From contig CAWEGI010000004.1 of NCBI GenBank assembly GCA_963808815.1, positions 1 to 64,000 on the forward strand: a stretch of 64,000 nt of DNA, given 5' to 3'. The notes under the pieces are model-generated. The model saw nothing but the letters and a program-made list of their open reading frames with translations. It did not search any database and was not told where the DNA came from. Of this stretch, positions 45,476 through 54,425 are shown piece by piece. The DNA comes from DATBLE01 sp963808815 (lineage in GTDB: Bacteria > Actinomycetota > Thermoleophilia > Gaiellales > Gaiellaceae). Positions within the stretch are counted from its first letter, which is position 1, and each line of letters starts with the position of its first letter. Both the position numbers and the translations under genes were made by a program.

Positions 45476-46224
45476 CGGTGCGCACCAAGTGGAAGCAACC
45501 GTGCGTGCTGCCGCCGAAGCAGACGCACGAGCGCCAGCGACGAGAGGGCGACGAAGCCGAGGATCCCGAGGAGCGCAAGCTCTCCGCCGGGCCACGACAC
45601 CCCGGTTCCCTCGGCGGCCCAGAAGATCCCGAACGTGGTCAGCATGATCCCGACCGCGAACTTCAACGTGTTCTCGGGTACCCGGCTGAGAGGCGCCCGG
45701 ACGACGGCGCCGACGGCAGCCACGAGCACGAGAGCGGCGCCGGCCGCTGCGGCGGCCAAGGGGACATCGCCCTGGGTGCTCCCGAACGTGATCACGATGA
45801 AGGCGACCTCCAGGCCCTCGAGGAGCACTCCTTTGAAGCAGAGGACGAACGAGTACCAGTCGAGGCCCAGGCGCACGTCGCGGGCCGCGTGGCCGGCCTC
45901 CTCGCGTTCCTGCAAGAAGATCTCGTCCTCGTCGTGGAGCGCCTTGAAACCACTCGCTCGGAGAATCGCCTTGCGCAGCCACTGCAGCCCGAACGCGAGC
46001 AACAGGAAGCCGACCACGAGACGGAGCGCATCGATCGGCACCTGATGCAGCGCCGGGCCGAGGCCGGCAATGATCACGGCCAACATCACGGTCGCCGCGC
46101 CCACCCCGGCGAGCGCCGAGCGCCAGCCGCGAGTGACGCCGACCGCGAGAACGATCGTCAGCGCCTCCACCATCTCGACTGCGCTCGCCAGAAACGCGGC
46201 TAGGAACAGAAACACAGCGCTCAT
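45472..46224 (-). CDS. COG4280-type polytopic membrane protein
   Basis: 250 aa with about seven membrane segments. Two similar glutamate-bearing motifs, ASAVEMVEALTIVLAVG in segment 1 and LLEGLEVAFIVITFG in segment 4, suggest an inverted duplication with acidic residues in the membrane, as in UPF0016/LysE-like ion transporters. Function unknown; possibly a metal or small-molecule exporter. Coupled to a small membrane protein downstream. Confidence 0.65.
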   Translation of the reverse strand: MSAVFLFLAAFLASAVEMVEALTIVLAVGVTRGWRSALAGVGAATVMLAVIIAGLGPALHQVPIDALRLVVGFLLLAFGLQWLRKAILRASGFKALHDEDEIFLQEREEAGHAARDVRLGLDWYSFVLCFKGVLLEGLEVAFIVITFGSTQGDVPLAAAAAGAALVLVAAVGAVVRAPLSRVPENTLKFAVGIMLTTFGIFWAAEGTGVSWPGGELALLGILGFVALSSLALVRLLRRQHARLLPLGAHR

Positions 46225-46274
46225 TCAGCTCCGATCGTGCCGCATTTCTCCTGAACGGCGGCTGAACACCGGAC

Positions 46275-46294
46275 AAGGAGTCGAACAAGGACCT
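46275..46294 (+). repeat. Dispersed 20-bp motif, copy C, within a hairpin
   Basis: AAGGAGTCGAACAAGGACCT. Its 46278-46291 part pairs (one G-U) with 46327-46340 to form a 14-bp stem in the leader of the cyclase-ATPase gene. Confidence 0.5.
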
Positions 46295-46365
46295 GAGGAC
46301 GGACCGCCTGCGAATCGGCTTCGCGCTCCTTGTTCGGCTCTTCCCGGTCGGCCTAGACTCGGCTA

Positions 46366-49300
46366 ATGGCGATCTGCTCGAACTGCGGGAAGGAGAATCC
46401 AGAGGGGTTCGCCTTCTGCGGCTTCTGCTCCGCTCCAATTGCCGAGCAACCCATCGCTACGACCGTCGAGGAGCGGAAGGTCGTGTCGGTGTTGTTCTGC
46501 GATCTGGTCGGCTTCACCGCCACCTCGGAGCGGCAGGATCCGGAGGACGTGCGGGCTCGGATTCGGCCGTATCACGCGCGGCTTCGGTCCGAGATCGAGG
46601 GCTACGGAGGGACGGTGGAGAAGTTCGTCGGGGACGCCGTGATGGCCGTGTTCGGTGCTCCGGCGGCGCATGAGGACGATGCGGAGCGGGCGGTGCGGGC
46701 CGGGTTGGCGGTTCTGGAGGCGATTGCGGAGCTGAACGAGGACGATCCCGAGCTCGAATTACAGGTGCGGGTCGGGATCAACACGGGTGAGGCGGTGGTG
46801 GTGCTCGGCGCCCGCCCCGAGCAGGGCGAGGGGTTCGTCACCGGGGATGTCGTGAACACCGCCGCGCGTATCCAGTCGGCTGCGCCGGTAGGTGGAGTTG
46901 CGGTCGGGGAGCAGACTTATCGGGCGACGAGCCGGGTGTTCGAGTACGAGCCGCTCGAGCCGGTGTCGGTGAAGGGGAAGTCGGAGCCGCTTTCGCTCTG
47001 GCAGGCGAGGGCGGCGCATTCCCGCTTCGGGACCGACATCACCCGTCGGTACACGACGCCGCTGGTCGGCCGGGAGCTGGAGAAGCCGCTTTTGATCGGG
47101 ACGTTCGAGCGGGCGGCGCAGCAGCGTTCGGTGCAGCTGGTCACCGTGGTTGGCGAGCCGGGGGTGGGCAAGAGCAGGCTGGTCGCCGAGCTGTTCGCCT
47201 ACCTGGAGACGAAGCCGGAGCTGACCCGGTGGCGGCAGGGGCGTTGCCTTCCGTATGGGGAGGGGATCACGTTCTGGGCGTTGGGGGAGATCGTCAAGGC
47301 GGAGGCGGGGATCCTCGAGTCGGACTCGGCGCAGGCGGCTGCGCGGAAGCTGGACGCCGCGGTCTCCCCGGAGGAGCCGGAGCGGCAGTGGTTGTTGCAG
47401 CGGCTCTCCCCGCTGGTCGGGGTGGAGGCGGCCTCGCCGGCGGAGCGGCAGGAGCTGTTCACGGCCTGGCGGCGCTACCTGGAGGGGTTGGCCGCGGCCC
47501 GGCCGAGCGTGCTCGTGTTCGAGGATCTGCACTGGGCGGACGAGGCGCTGCTCGCGTTCCTGGAGCATCTGGCCGAGTGGTCGGAGGGGGTGCCGCTGCT
47601 CCTCCTCTGCACGGCGCGGCCGGAGCTGTACGAGCGGCACCCGGGTTGGGCGGGGGGGATCCGAAACGCGACGACGATCAACCTGCCGCCGCTCTCGGAT
47701 CAGGAGACGGCCGAGCTCGTTTCCCATCTGATCACCACCAGCGTTCTCAGCGCGGAGCTGGAGCAGCGCGTGCTGGAGCGGGCGGGCGGCAACCCGCTTG
47801 TATGCGGAGGAGTTCGTGCGCCTGCTCGCCGACCGCGGCCTGGGTGCCGGCGAGATGGAGCTGCCGGAGAGTCTGCAGGCGCTGATCGCCGCCCGCCTGG
47901 ACACGCTCTCACCGGAACGGAAGGGCCTGCTTCAGGACGCGGCTGTGCTCGGGAAGGTGTTCTGGGTGGGCGCGCTGGCCGAGATCGGCGGCCGCGACCT
48001 GGACGAGCTCGAGCTGGCTCTGCACGAGCTCGCCCGTAAGGAGCTCGTCCGCCCGGCCCGGTTGAGCTCGATGGAGGGTGAGAGCGAGTACTCGTTCTGG
48101 CATCTGCTCGTCCGCGATGTCGCCTACGGCCAGATCCCCAGGGCGGAGCGGGCGCGCCGTCACCGCTCGGCGGCCGCCTGGATCGAGCGCAAGGCAGGCG
48201 AGCGGGTCGAGGATCTGGCCGAGCTGCTCGCCTACCACTACCTGCAGGCGCTCGAGCTCGCCGAGGCCGCCGGCGACACGAGCAAGCAGACGAGCTCACT
48301 GCGCCTGCTCGCCGCTTCCTCGCGCTCGCCGGTGAGCGGGCGCTCGGCCTCGATACCACCCAGGCGGAGTCGCGGCTCGCCCGCGCGCTCGAGCTCTGCC
48401 CGGCCGACGATCCCGGAGCGGCCGGAGCTGCTTCTCCGCTGGGCGGACGCCGCCTTCCAGGCCGGCCGCCCGCGCGAGGCCGCCGCCGCGCTCGACGAGG
48501 CGCTCGACCTCTTCCGCGCCCGCGGCGAGAACGAGGCCGAAGCACGGGCGCTGATCCTGCTCGCCCGCGTCACGCACGTACTGGGCGAGGGCCGACAGGT
48601 CGCGCTCGCAGCAGAGGCAGTGGCGCTTGCTCGAGCTGGAGCCGCCCGGCCCGACGCTCGTCGCTGCCTACACGCAGCTCGCCACGGCGCACTTCCTCAC
48701 GGGCTCACTACGAGCGAGGCGATCGCCGCCGCCGACCGTGCCTGCGCGCTCGCCGAGACGCCTTGGCCTGCCCGAGCCGGCCCGCGCGATCGCCGCTCGC
48801 GGCAACTGCCCGTGCCTACCTCGGCGATCCGGACGGCCTCGCCGAGATGGAACGGGCGCTCCCCATGCTCATCGAGCAGGGCGCGGGCAACCAAGCCGCC
48901 ACTCTCCAGAACAACCTCGCCATCGCCCGCTACCCGCTCCAGGGGCCCGCCCGCTCGCTCGCCGACTTCGAGCAGGGGATCGCCTTCTGCGAGCAGCGCG
49001 GCCTCGCCACCTGGCGGAGACGATGGAGGCCGACTGCCCGGGCCTGCTCGTCGAGCTCGGCCGCCCGGAGGAGGCGCTCGAGCGAGCCGGTGCGCTCGCT
49101 GCTGCCGCCGAGGCGAGCGGCGCAACATGGATGCTTATTTGGGTGCGCGCGCTCGAGCTGGCGACCCACCTCGCTCGCGGCGAGGCGGAGGGCGCGACCG
49201 GCATCGCCGACTGGCTCGTCGAGGCTGCGCGCACGCAGGCCACGTCAGACGCAACCGTCGAGGTGCTCGCGGCCGCCGCGGCCGCCCGGCTCGCCGCCGG

Positions 49301-49765
49301 CGCACCCGGACCAGGCGCGCGCGCTCCTCGCCGAGATCGAGCAGACGCCCGGCGCACGTGACGTCCCCTACTACTCCAGACAACTCGGGGCGATGCTGCG
49401 GACCGCGCTCGCCGCCGGCGACCCCGACCTCGCCGAGCGGCTCGCCGACGGGCTCGAACCACGCTATCCGCTCCGCGAGCACGCCCTCTGCGCCGCCCGC
49501 GCCCAGCTCGCCGAACACGCCGGCGACCACGCCGACGCCGCAGTGCTCTACGCCGAAGCTGCCGCACGCTGGCAACAGTTCGGAAACGTCCGCGAGTACG
49601 CCTACGCGCTTCTCGGCCAGGGCCGCTGCCTGGTCGCCCGTCGAGGACCCCGCGGCTGAGCAGCCACTTCGGGACGCGGCCGATCTGTTCAGCTCGATGG
49701 GCTACCGCCCCGCTCTCGCCGAGACGGAAGCGCTCCTCGAGCAAACGAACGCGCTGCCCTCCTAG
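46366..49765 (+). CDS. Zinc-ribbon/class III nucleotidyl cyclase/AAA ATPase/TPR signalling protein (about 11 frame breaks)
   Basis: About 1130 aa after corrections. Order: zinc ribbon (CSNCGKENPEGFAFCGFC), class III cyclase domain (residues about 35-200) with metal aspartates in VLFCDLVGFT and KFVGDAVMAVFG, the purine-binding Lys and Asp of adenylate cyclases (K in EKFVGD, D in GDVVNTAARI) and the transition-state Asn and Arg, then an ATPase with Walker A VGEPGVGKSRL and Walker B VLVFEDLHWADEAL, then TPRs to the C terminus. Net +1 changes occur near 47801, 48415, 48630, 48690, 48715, 48765, 48795, 49308 and 49640; net -1 near 48312 and 49015. The corrected length is exactly a multiple of three. 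By its residues it should be a cytosolic cAMP-making sensor. Confidence 0.85.
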
Positions 49766-49886
49766 AACAGGCGAGCGGTCCCGGGCTCCAACGCAACCGC
49801 CGTACAACGGAATCAAGCCGGTACGTCCACCGAATCGGCCGTATGGGAGTGTCGCGGTCCCGCTAGAGCCGGCCCGAGCTCGTTCG

Positions 49887-52800
49887 CTACATGTCCGCTG
49901 AGCCGAGCTTCGCGAGCGGGCCGGCCATCCCCAGCTCGCGATACGTGGCCACCACTTCATCCAGAAGGCGTTCGGCGTTTTCTGCGTCATTGGCGCCGCC
50001 GCGCGCGAGCAACATGCGAGCGTAGTCCTCCTGGGTGTGCGCGAGCCACGGACGCGCGCCGATGCGACGGTTCACCTCGATCGCGTCCTCGAAGTGACGC
50101 TCCGCGTCGTCCCACCGCGATTCGACTGCCACGAGAAGTCCGAGGTAGCGCGAGACGGCCCCGACGCTGATTTCGGGGTATGACGTGCCGACCCGCTCTC
50201 GATACGGAGAAAGAAACTCGTAGAGGACGCGGGCACGCCGGGTATCCCCGAGCGACGCGGCCAGGTCCGCGAGGAGGCACATGCTGGCGAGCCACTCTTC
50301 GTCGACGGGGACACCGGCGAAGTCGTCCACTGCTAACTCTTCGAACTTCGCCCGGGCGTCGTCAGGTCGACCCAGTTCGACATAGAACTTGGCGACGATG
50401 CAGTCGAAGATGGGGTACGTCCGGTAGTCGAACGTGGTCGGATTCGCGTCGTACATCTCGGTGAGCTCTGCAAGGCGCCCCTGCGCGTGACGGAGCAGGA
50501 AGAGCTGGAGCCGGTAGGTGACACTTGCGTTCCACCGTTGTGCACGCTCTCCGAGCTCGAGAGCCTCGTGGATGAGCCGTTCGGCAGCGGTGAAGTCGCC
50601 CTCGAGCAGCGCGATGTGTGCACGGAGATTCGTGACGTAGAGCGTCTGTGAGGGCTGGCGGAGCTCGTCCGCCAGTCGGCCCATCTCCGCCAGGTCCTCC
50701 TTCGCCCGCGCCACGTCGCCGAGTTCCAGAAACGGACAGGCGCGGCACAGGTAGCCCTCGGCCGCGCGTTCGAGCTCTCCCGTCTCGGTTGCGACCTCGA
50801 TGAGCTCGGTCGCGACCTCGATGATGCCCTCGGTTCGGGCAGGTGACATGAAGGCGGGCAGGTACGCAGCAAGCGCGTACGCGAGGGTTGGAGCGTCGTT
50901 CAACCGACGCGCCATCGAAAGCGCCTCGCCCGCGGCGCCTTGCCGGCGTTCAGGTGGAAAGCGAGCATCGCGGAACGGGCCTGCCAGCCGCGCCAGCAGG
51001 CGCGCTCGGAGTGGGCTGTCCTCGGGGGATAGCTCGTCAAGGGCGCGCTCGAGGAGCGGGATCAGATGATCGTCGTCTCGCGACACTTCCCAGACGATCC
51101 GCCCTCCATATCCGAGGGCTGCGTGCCCGAGTTGCTCCGCCAGCCCCCGTTTCTCGGCGAGTTCGGCCGCCTCGTCGAAGCGGCGTTTGGATGCCGGGGT
51201 GTCACCAGCTCTCGCCAACACGTCACCGACTGCGAGGAGGAGATCGCAGCGCATCGCGTCGTCGATGGACAGCGTCAACGCCAGCTCGTAGAGACGCGCC
51301 GCCTCCTCGAACGCCAGAGATGACGCGGCGAGATCCGCCGCCCGCCGCGCATACTCGAGCGCGCGCCCGGCGGACTGGGGCCCGGCGGCAACGAGATGGA
51401 GCGCGATTTCCGCGAGATGTGTCTCGAGCTCGGAGGCATGCACGTGCTCGAGCGCCGCGGCCGCCTCGCGATGATGCTGCATCCGTCGGGCCGTCGTGAG
51501 CCCCTCGTGCAGGGTGTCGCGAATCAAGACGTGCGTGAACTGCAGACGGTTCGGGTTCGCCGGGACTTCTCCGATGATGCGCTCCGTCATCGCTTCATCG
51601 AGGGCGTCGTACAACTTCTCCTGCGGAAAAGAGCTGAGGCGCTGAAGCACATCGATGCCGAACTCTCTCCCGAGCACCGAGGCGAGTGAGAGCAGCTCTT
51701 GGCACGACCCGGCAAGCCGTGCGATGCGACTCCCGATGACCTCCCGAATCTCGGGTGGTATCTCCAGGGCGTCGATCGGGGCGCTGAGACGCCCCTGCGA
51801 GTCGAGGAGGCGTACGATCTCCCCGACGAAGAGCGGATTGCCGCCGGTCTCGGAATGGATTGCCGCCACGGCTCGGGCTTCGGGCGAGACGCTCGCGACG
51901 TTGGCGATGTAATCCGCAACGTCGTCGTATGGAAGACCGCCGAGGGCGATGCGACGGACGAGCGGCTCTCGTACGAGCTCGGAGAGCGCGGTGCGGAGCG
52001 GGTCGCGCAGCGTCGGGTCGACGTCGCGGTACGCGGCAATGAGCAGCAGCCGCGTCCCAACGATTTCACGCGCGACGAACCGGAGGAGGAGCAAAGACGG
52101 CTCGTCGGCGGCATGCAGGTCGTCGAAGAACACGACGAGCGGGCGCTCTCGGGCGATGGAGTCGAGGAAGGCAACAGTTGCATCGAACAACCGGATGCGC
52201 GCTCCTACGGACTCCGGCGCGGGGGGCTCGGGTAAGTCCGGGAGAAGCTCCCGCAGCTCCGGGAAGAGCTGAGCGACGTCGGCTGCCCCGGAACCGAGCC
52301 GGGCCTGAAGTACGTCCGGTTCGAGCTCACGGAGGTACGGACGCAGCGCCTGCACCCACGGCCAGTATGCGGGCGCTCCTCCTGCCTCCCAGCAACGCCC
52401 TACGAGGACCCGCAGTCCCCGCTGGCGGGCGATTCGCATCCCTTCCTCTGCGAGTCGGCTCTTCCCGATCCCCGGCTCGCCGGCGATGAGGAAGAAACGG
52501 CCCTGACCCCGGATCGCGTCGTCAAGCGCAGTCCGCAGCGTGTCGAGCTCGGTTCTACGCCCTACGAAGGAACCGGCGGAAATCTCTGTCCCGGGTCCGT
52601 ACTCGCGCCCGACGTCGAGCACGGGATCCTGCGCGAGGATCCTCCGGTGAAGGTCGCGCAACTCATGGGAAGGCTCGATGCCGAGCTCTTCGACGAGCGC
52701 GCCGCGAACTTCCTGGTAGGCCTCCAGCGCTTCCGCCTGCCGTCCCGTGCGATAGAGCGCGAGCATGAGCTGAGCGCGAAAGCGCTCGCGCAGCGGGTAC

Positions 52801-53309
52801 TGCCCGACCAGCGCCTCGAGCTCGGCGACAACCATCGCGTGGCGACCACCGGCGAGATCCGCTTCGATGCGCGACTCGACGGTCCCCGCCCAGAGCTCGT
52901 CGAGACGCGCGATCTCGGACTGCGCGAAGGGCTCGTAGGCAAAGTCGGCGAGGGGTGCACCTCGCCAGAGCGCGAGCGCCTCGATGTACTCGGCGGCCGC
53001 AACGAGGCGCTCGAAGCGGTCGAGGTCGAGCTCATCGGGTTCGACCCGCAGCGCGTAACCCGGTGACGACGTGACGATTCTCTCGCGGCCCAGCGCCTTG
53101 CGCAGTTGCGAAACGTAGACCTGCAGCGCCTTGTTCGCGGTACCCGGCGGACGCTCCCCCCAGAGCGACTCGATCAAGACATCAGATGACACGACGCGGT
53201 TCGCGCTGAGCAGGAGAATTGCGAGAAGGGCGCGTGGCTTGCCGCCGCCGAGCTCAACGACTTGCCCTTCGTCGTGAACCTGCAGCGAGCCGAGGATTTG
53301 AAACTCCAA
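49887..53309 (-). CDS. SARP-type regulator with BTAD, AAA ATPase and TPR domains
   Basis: 1140 aa, intact. Residues 1-95 are the winged-helix Trans_reg_C domain (LGSLQVHDEGQVVELGGGKPRALLAIL, ESLWGERPPGTANKALQVYVSQLRKAL), about 95-245 the BTAD domain (AEYIEALALWRGAPLADFAY, EELGIEPSHELRDL), about 265-600 an ATPase with Walker A AGEPGIGKSRL and Walker B VVFFDDLHAAD, and the rest TPR repeats. This is AfsR-like architecture, used to activate nearby secondary-metabolite or stress genes. It is convergent with the cyclase gene and contains no frame break over 3.4 kb. Confidence 0.93.
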   Translation of the reverse strand: MEFQILGSLQVHDEGQVVELGGGKPRALLAILLLSANRVVSSDVLIESLWGERPPGTANKALQVYVSQLRKALGRERIVTSSPGYALRVEPDELDLDRFERLVAAAEYIEALALWRGAPLADFAYEPFAQSEIARLDELWAGTVESRIEADLAGGRHAMVVAELEALVGQYPLRERFRAQLMLALYRTGRQAEALEAYQEVRGALVEELGIEPSHELRDLHRRILAQDPVLDVGREYGPGTEISAGSFVGRRTELDTLRTALDDAIRGQGRFFLIAGEPGIGKSRLAEEGMRIARQRGLRVLVGRCWEAGGAPAYWPWVQALRPYLRELEPDVLQARLGSGAADVAQLFPELRELLPDLPEPPAPESVGARIRLFDATVAFLDSIARERPLVVFFDDLHAADEPSLLLLRFVAREIVGTRLLLIAAYRDVDPTLRDPLRTALSELVREPLVRRIALGGLPYDDVADYIANVASVSPEARAVAAIHSETGGNPLFVGEIVRLLDSQGRLSAPIDALEIPPEIREVIGSRIARLAGSCQELLSLASVLGREFGIDVLQRLSSFPQEKLYDALDEAMTERIIGEVPANPNRLQFTHVLIRDTLHEGLTTARRMQHHREAAAALEHVHASELETHLAEIALHLVAAGPQSAGRALEYARRAADLAASSLAFEEAARLYELALTLSIDDAMRCDLLLAVGDVLARAGDTPASKRRFDEAAELAEKRGLAEQLGHAALGYGGRIVWEVSRDDDHLIPLLERALDELSPEDSPLRARLLARLAGPFRDARFPPERRQGAAGEALSMARRLNDAPTLAYALAAYLPAFMSPARTEGIIEVATELIEVATETGELERAAEGYLCRACPFLELGDVARAKEDLAEMGRLADELRQPSQTLYVTNLRAHIALLEGDFTAAERLIHEALELGERAQRWNASVTYRLQLFLLRHAQGRLAELTEMYDANPTTFDYRTYPIFDCIVAKFYVELGRPDDARAKFEELAVDDFAGVPVDEEWLASMCLLADLAASLGDTRRARVLYEFLSPYRERVGTSYPEISVGAVSRYLGLLVAVESRWDDAERHFEDAIEVNRRIGARPWLAHTQEDYARMLLARGGANDAENAERLLDEVVATYRELGMAGPLAKLGSADM

Positions 53310-53472
53310 TGCCGCCTCCCGGTCCGTGTCTGCGTGACCGATTGCGACGTTAACGGCTTGCTGCCTCCGCGCATAGCCCGGGCTTTACCCGGCTCTTACC
53401 GGCCATTTGGGCGCTTGGAGTGTGGTACTGCGAAAGGCCGCATCGGGCGGCTCCGCACCAAAGGAGATCAAC

Positions 53473-53963
53473 ATGCAGTTCGCGTCCTCTCTCATCTGGC
53501 TCAGGCGACTGGTCGTCGTCGGCTCGGTTGTCGCGTGTGCGGCGGCCTCGGCTATCGGAGCCTCCGCGAGCCCCACGGTCGGGGCTCCGGACGTCGTCGA
53601 GCGCTATGCAGCCACTCACGACCCCAACTCGGCCACTGCCCCCGACGTGCTGGAGCGGTACGTGACCGCGCATTCCCTCGGTCTGACCACCGTCGTTCCT
53701 GCGGTCGGAACGGCTCGGCTCGTCGACGATTGGTACCGCGATCCCAAGCCGGTCGCGACTGTCCGGTCGGCGACCGGATCGTGGACGACTCGTTCCGCGA
53801 TGCACCGACGGTCGTGGCCTCGCCCAGGAGCGAGGACGGGCTCGACTGGGGCGATTTCGGTATCGGCGCCGGCGCGATGCTGGGTTTCACGTTGCTCGTG
53901 ACGGGCCTGGGCATCGGCACAGTCGCGATGCGACATCGGGCAGGCAAGCTCGGGACTTCGTAG
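53473..53963 (+). CDS. Secreted, C-terminally membrane-anchored hypothetical protein (one frame break)
   Basis: About 163 aa. A signal segment (LVVVGSVVACAAASAIGA), a repeat-like pair PDVVERYAATH and PDVLERYVTAH, then, after a -1 shift near 53768, DWGDFGIGAGAMLGFTLLVTGLGIGTVAMRHR, a C-terminal membrane segment followed by basic residues. ATG 53473 with AAGGAG just upstream. This kind of small surface protein is common in Thermoleophilia-like genomes; function unknown. Confidence 0.7.
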
Positions 53964-53989
53964 ATAGACCGGTGTTCGCCCGAGCCGGT

Positions 53990-54018
53990 CGAACGGGCCC
54001 CCGCGTGGGGCCCGTTCG
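53990..54018. terminator. Strong hairpin terminator
   Basis: CGAACGGGCCCC (53990-54001) pairs perfectly with GGGGCCCGTTCG (54007-54018) around CGCGT, followed by TTGTGG. It ends the secreted-protein gene and faces the convergent UBP gene. Confidence 0.75.
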
Positions 54019-54107
54019 TTGTGGGAACTCGGTCAGGCGCGCCCGGCCGGCGAGGGCCGCTGCGTGGGATCACGCGCCCGCGTGTGCGCGCGACACCGGT
54101 CGAGCGC

Positions 54108-54425
54108 TCAGTTCAAGAGCGGCGAGGGCGGTATGCGCGTGGTGCCGCGAAGACCGTCGAGGACGAACGCGACCTCGTCGAGGTAGCACCAGCTCCAGTC
54201 CTCCCCGGGCTCGAGCGAGCGGATGATCGGATGCGATGTGGCGTGGTGGTGAGCGGTCGCGTGACGGTTGGGTGAGTCGTCGCAACAGCCGACGTGACCA
54301 CAGGTGAGACAGATCCGCAGGTGCAGCCACTTGCCGCCGTCGCGTAGGCACTCCTCGCAGCCGTCGACGGACGCGGGCAGCTCGCGCAGTGCGACCTGGT
54401 CGAGGTGAGTACAGAGCTCGCTCAT
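54108..54425 (-). CDS. UBP-type zinc-finger protein
   Basis: 105 aa made almost only of a zinc-finger UBP domain: C...H near the start (CTHLDQ), CEECL, ICLTCGHVGCCDD, and HATAHHHATSHPII. In eukaryotes this fold binds the ubiquitin C terminus; in actinobacteria stand-alone copies occur and their ligand is not known. It overlaps the upstream cNMP-domain/TrxR-like gene by four bases (ATGA), so the two are made together and probably act together, for example the finger holding a substrate or C-terminal peptide. Confidence 0.85.
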   Translation of the reverse strand: MSELCTHLDQVALRELPASVDGCEECLRDGGKWLHLRICLTCGHVGCCDDSPNRHATAHHHATSHPIIRSLEPGEDWSWCYLDEVAFVLDGLRGTTRIPPSPLLN

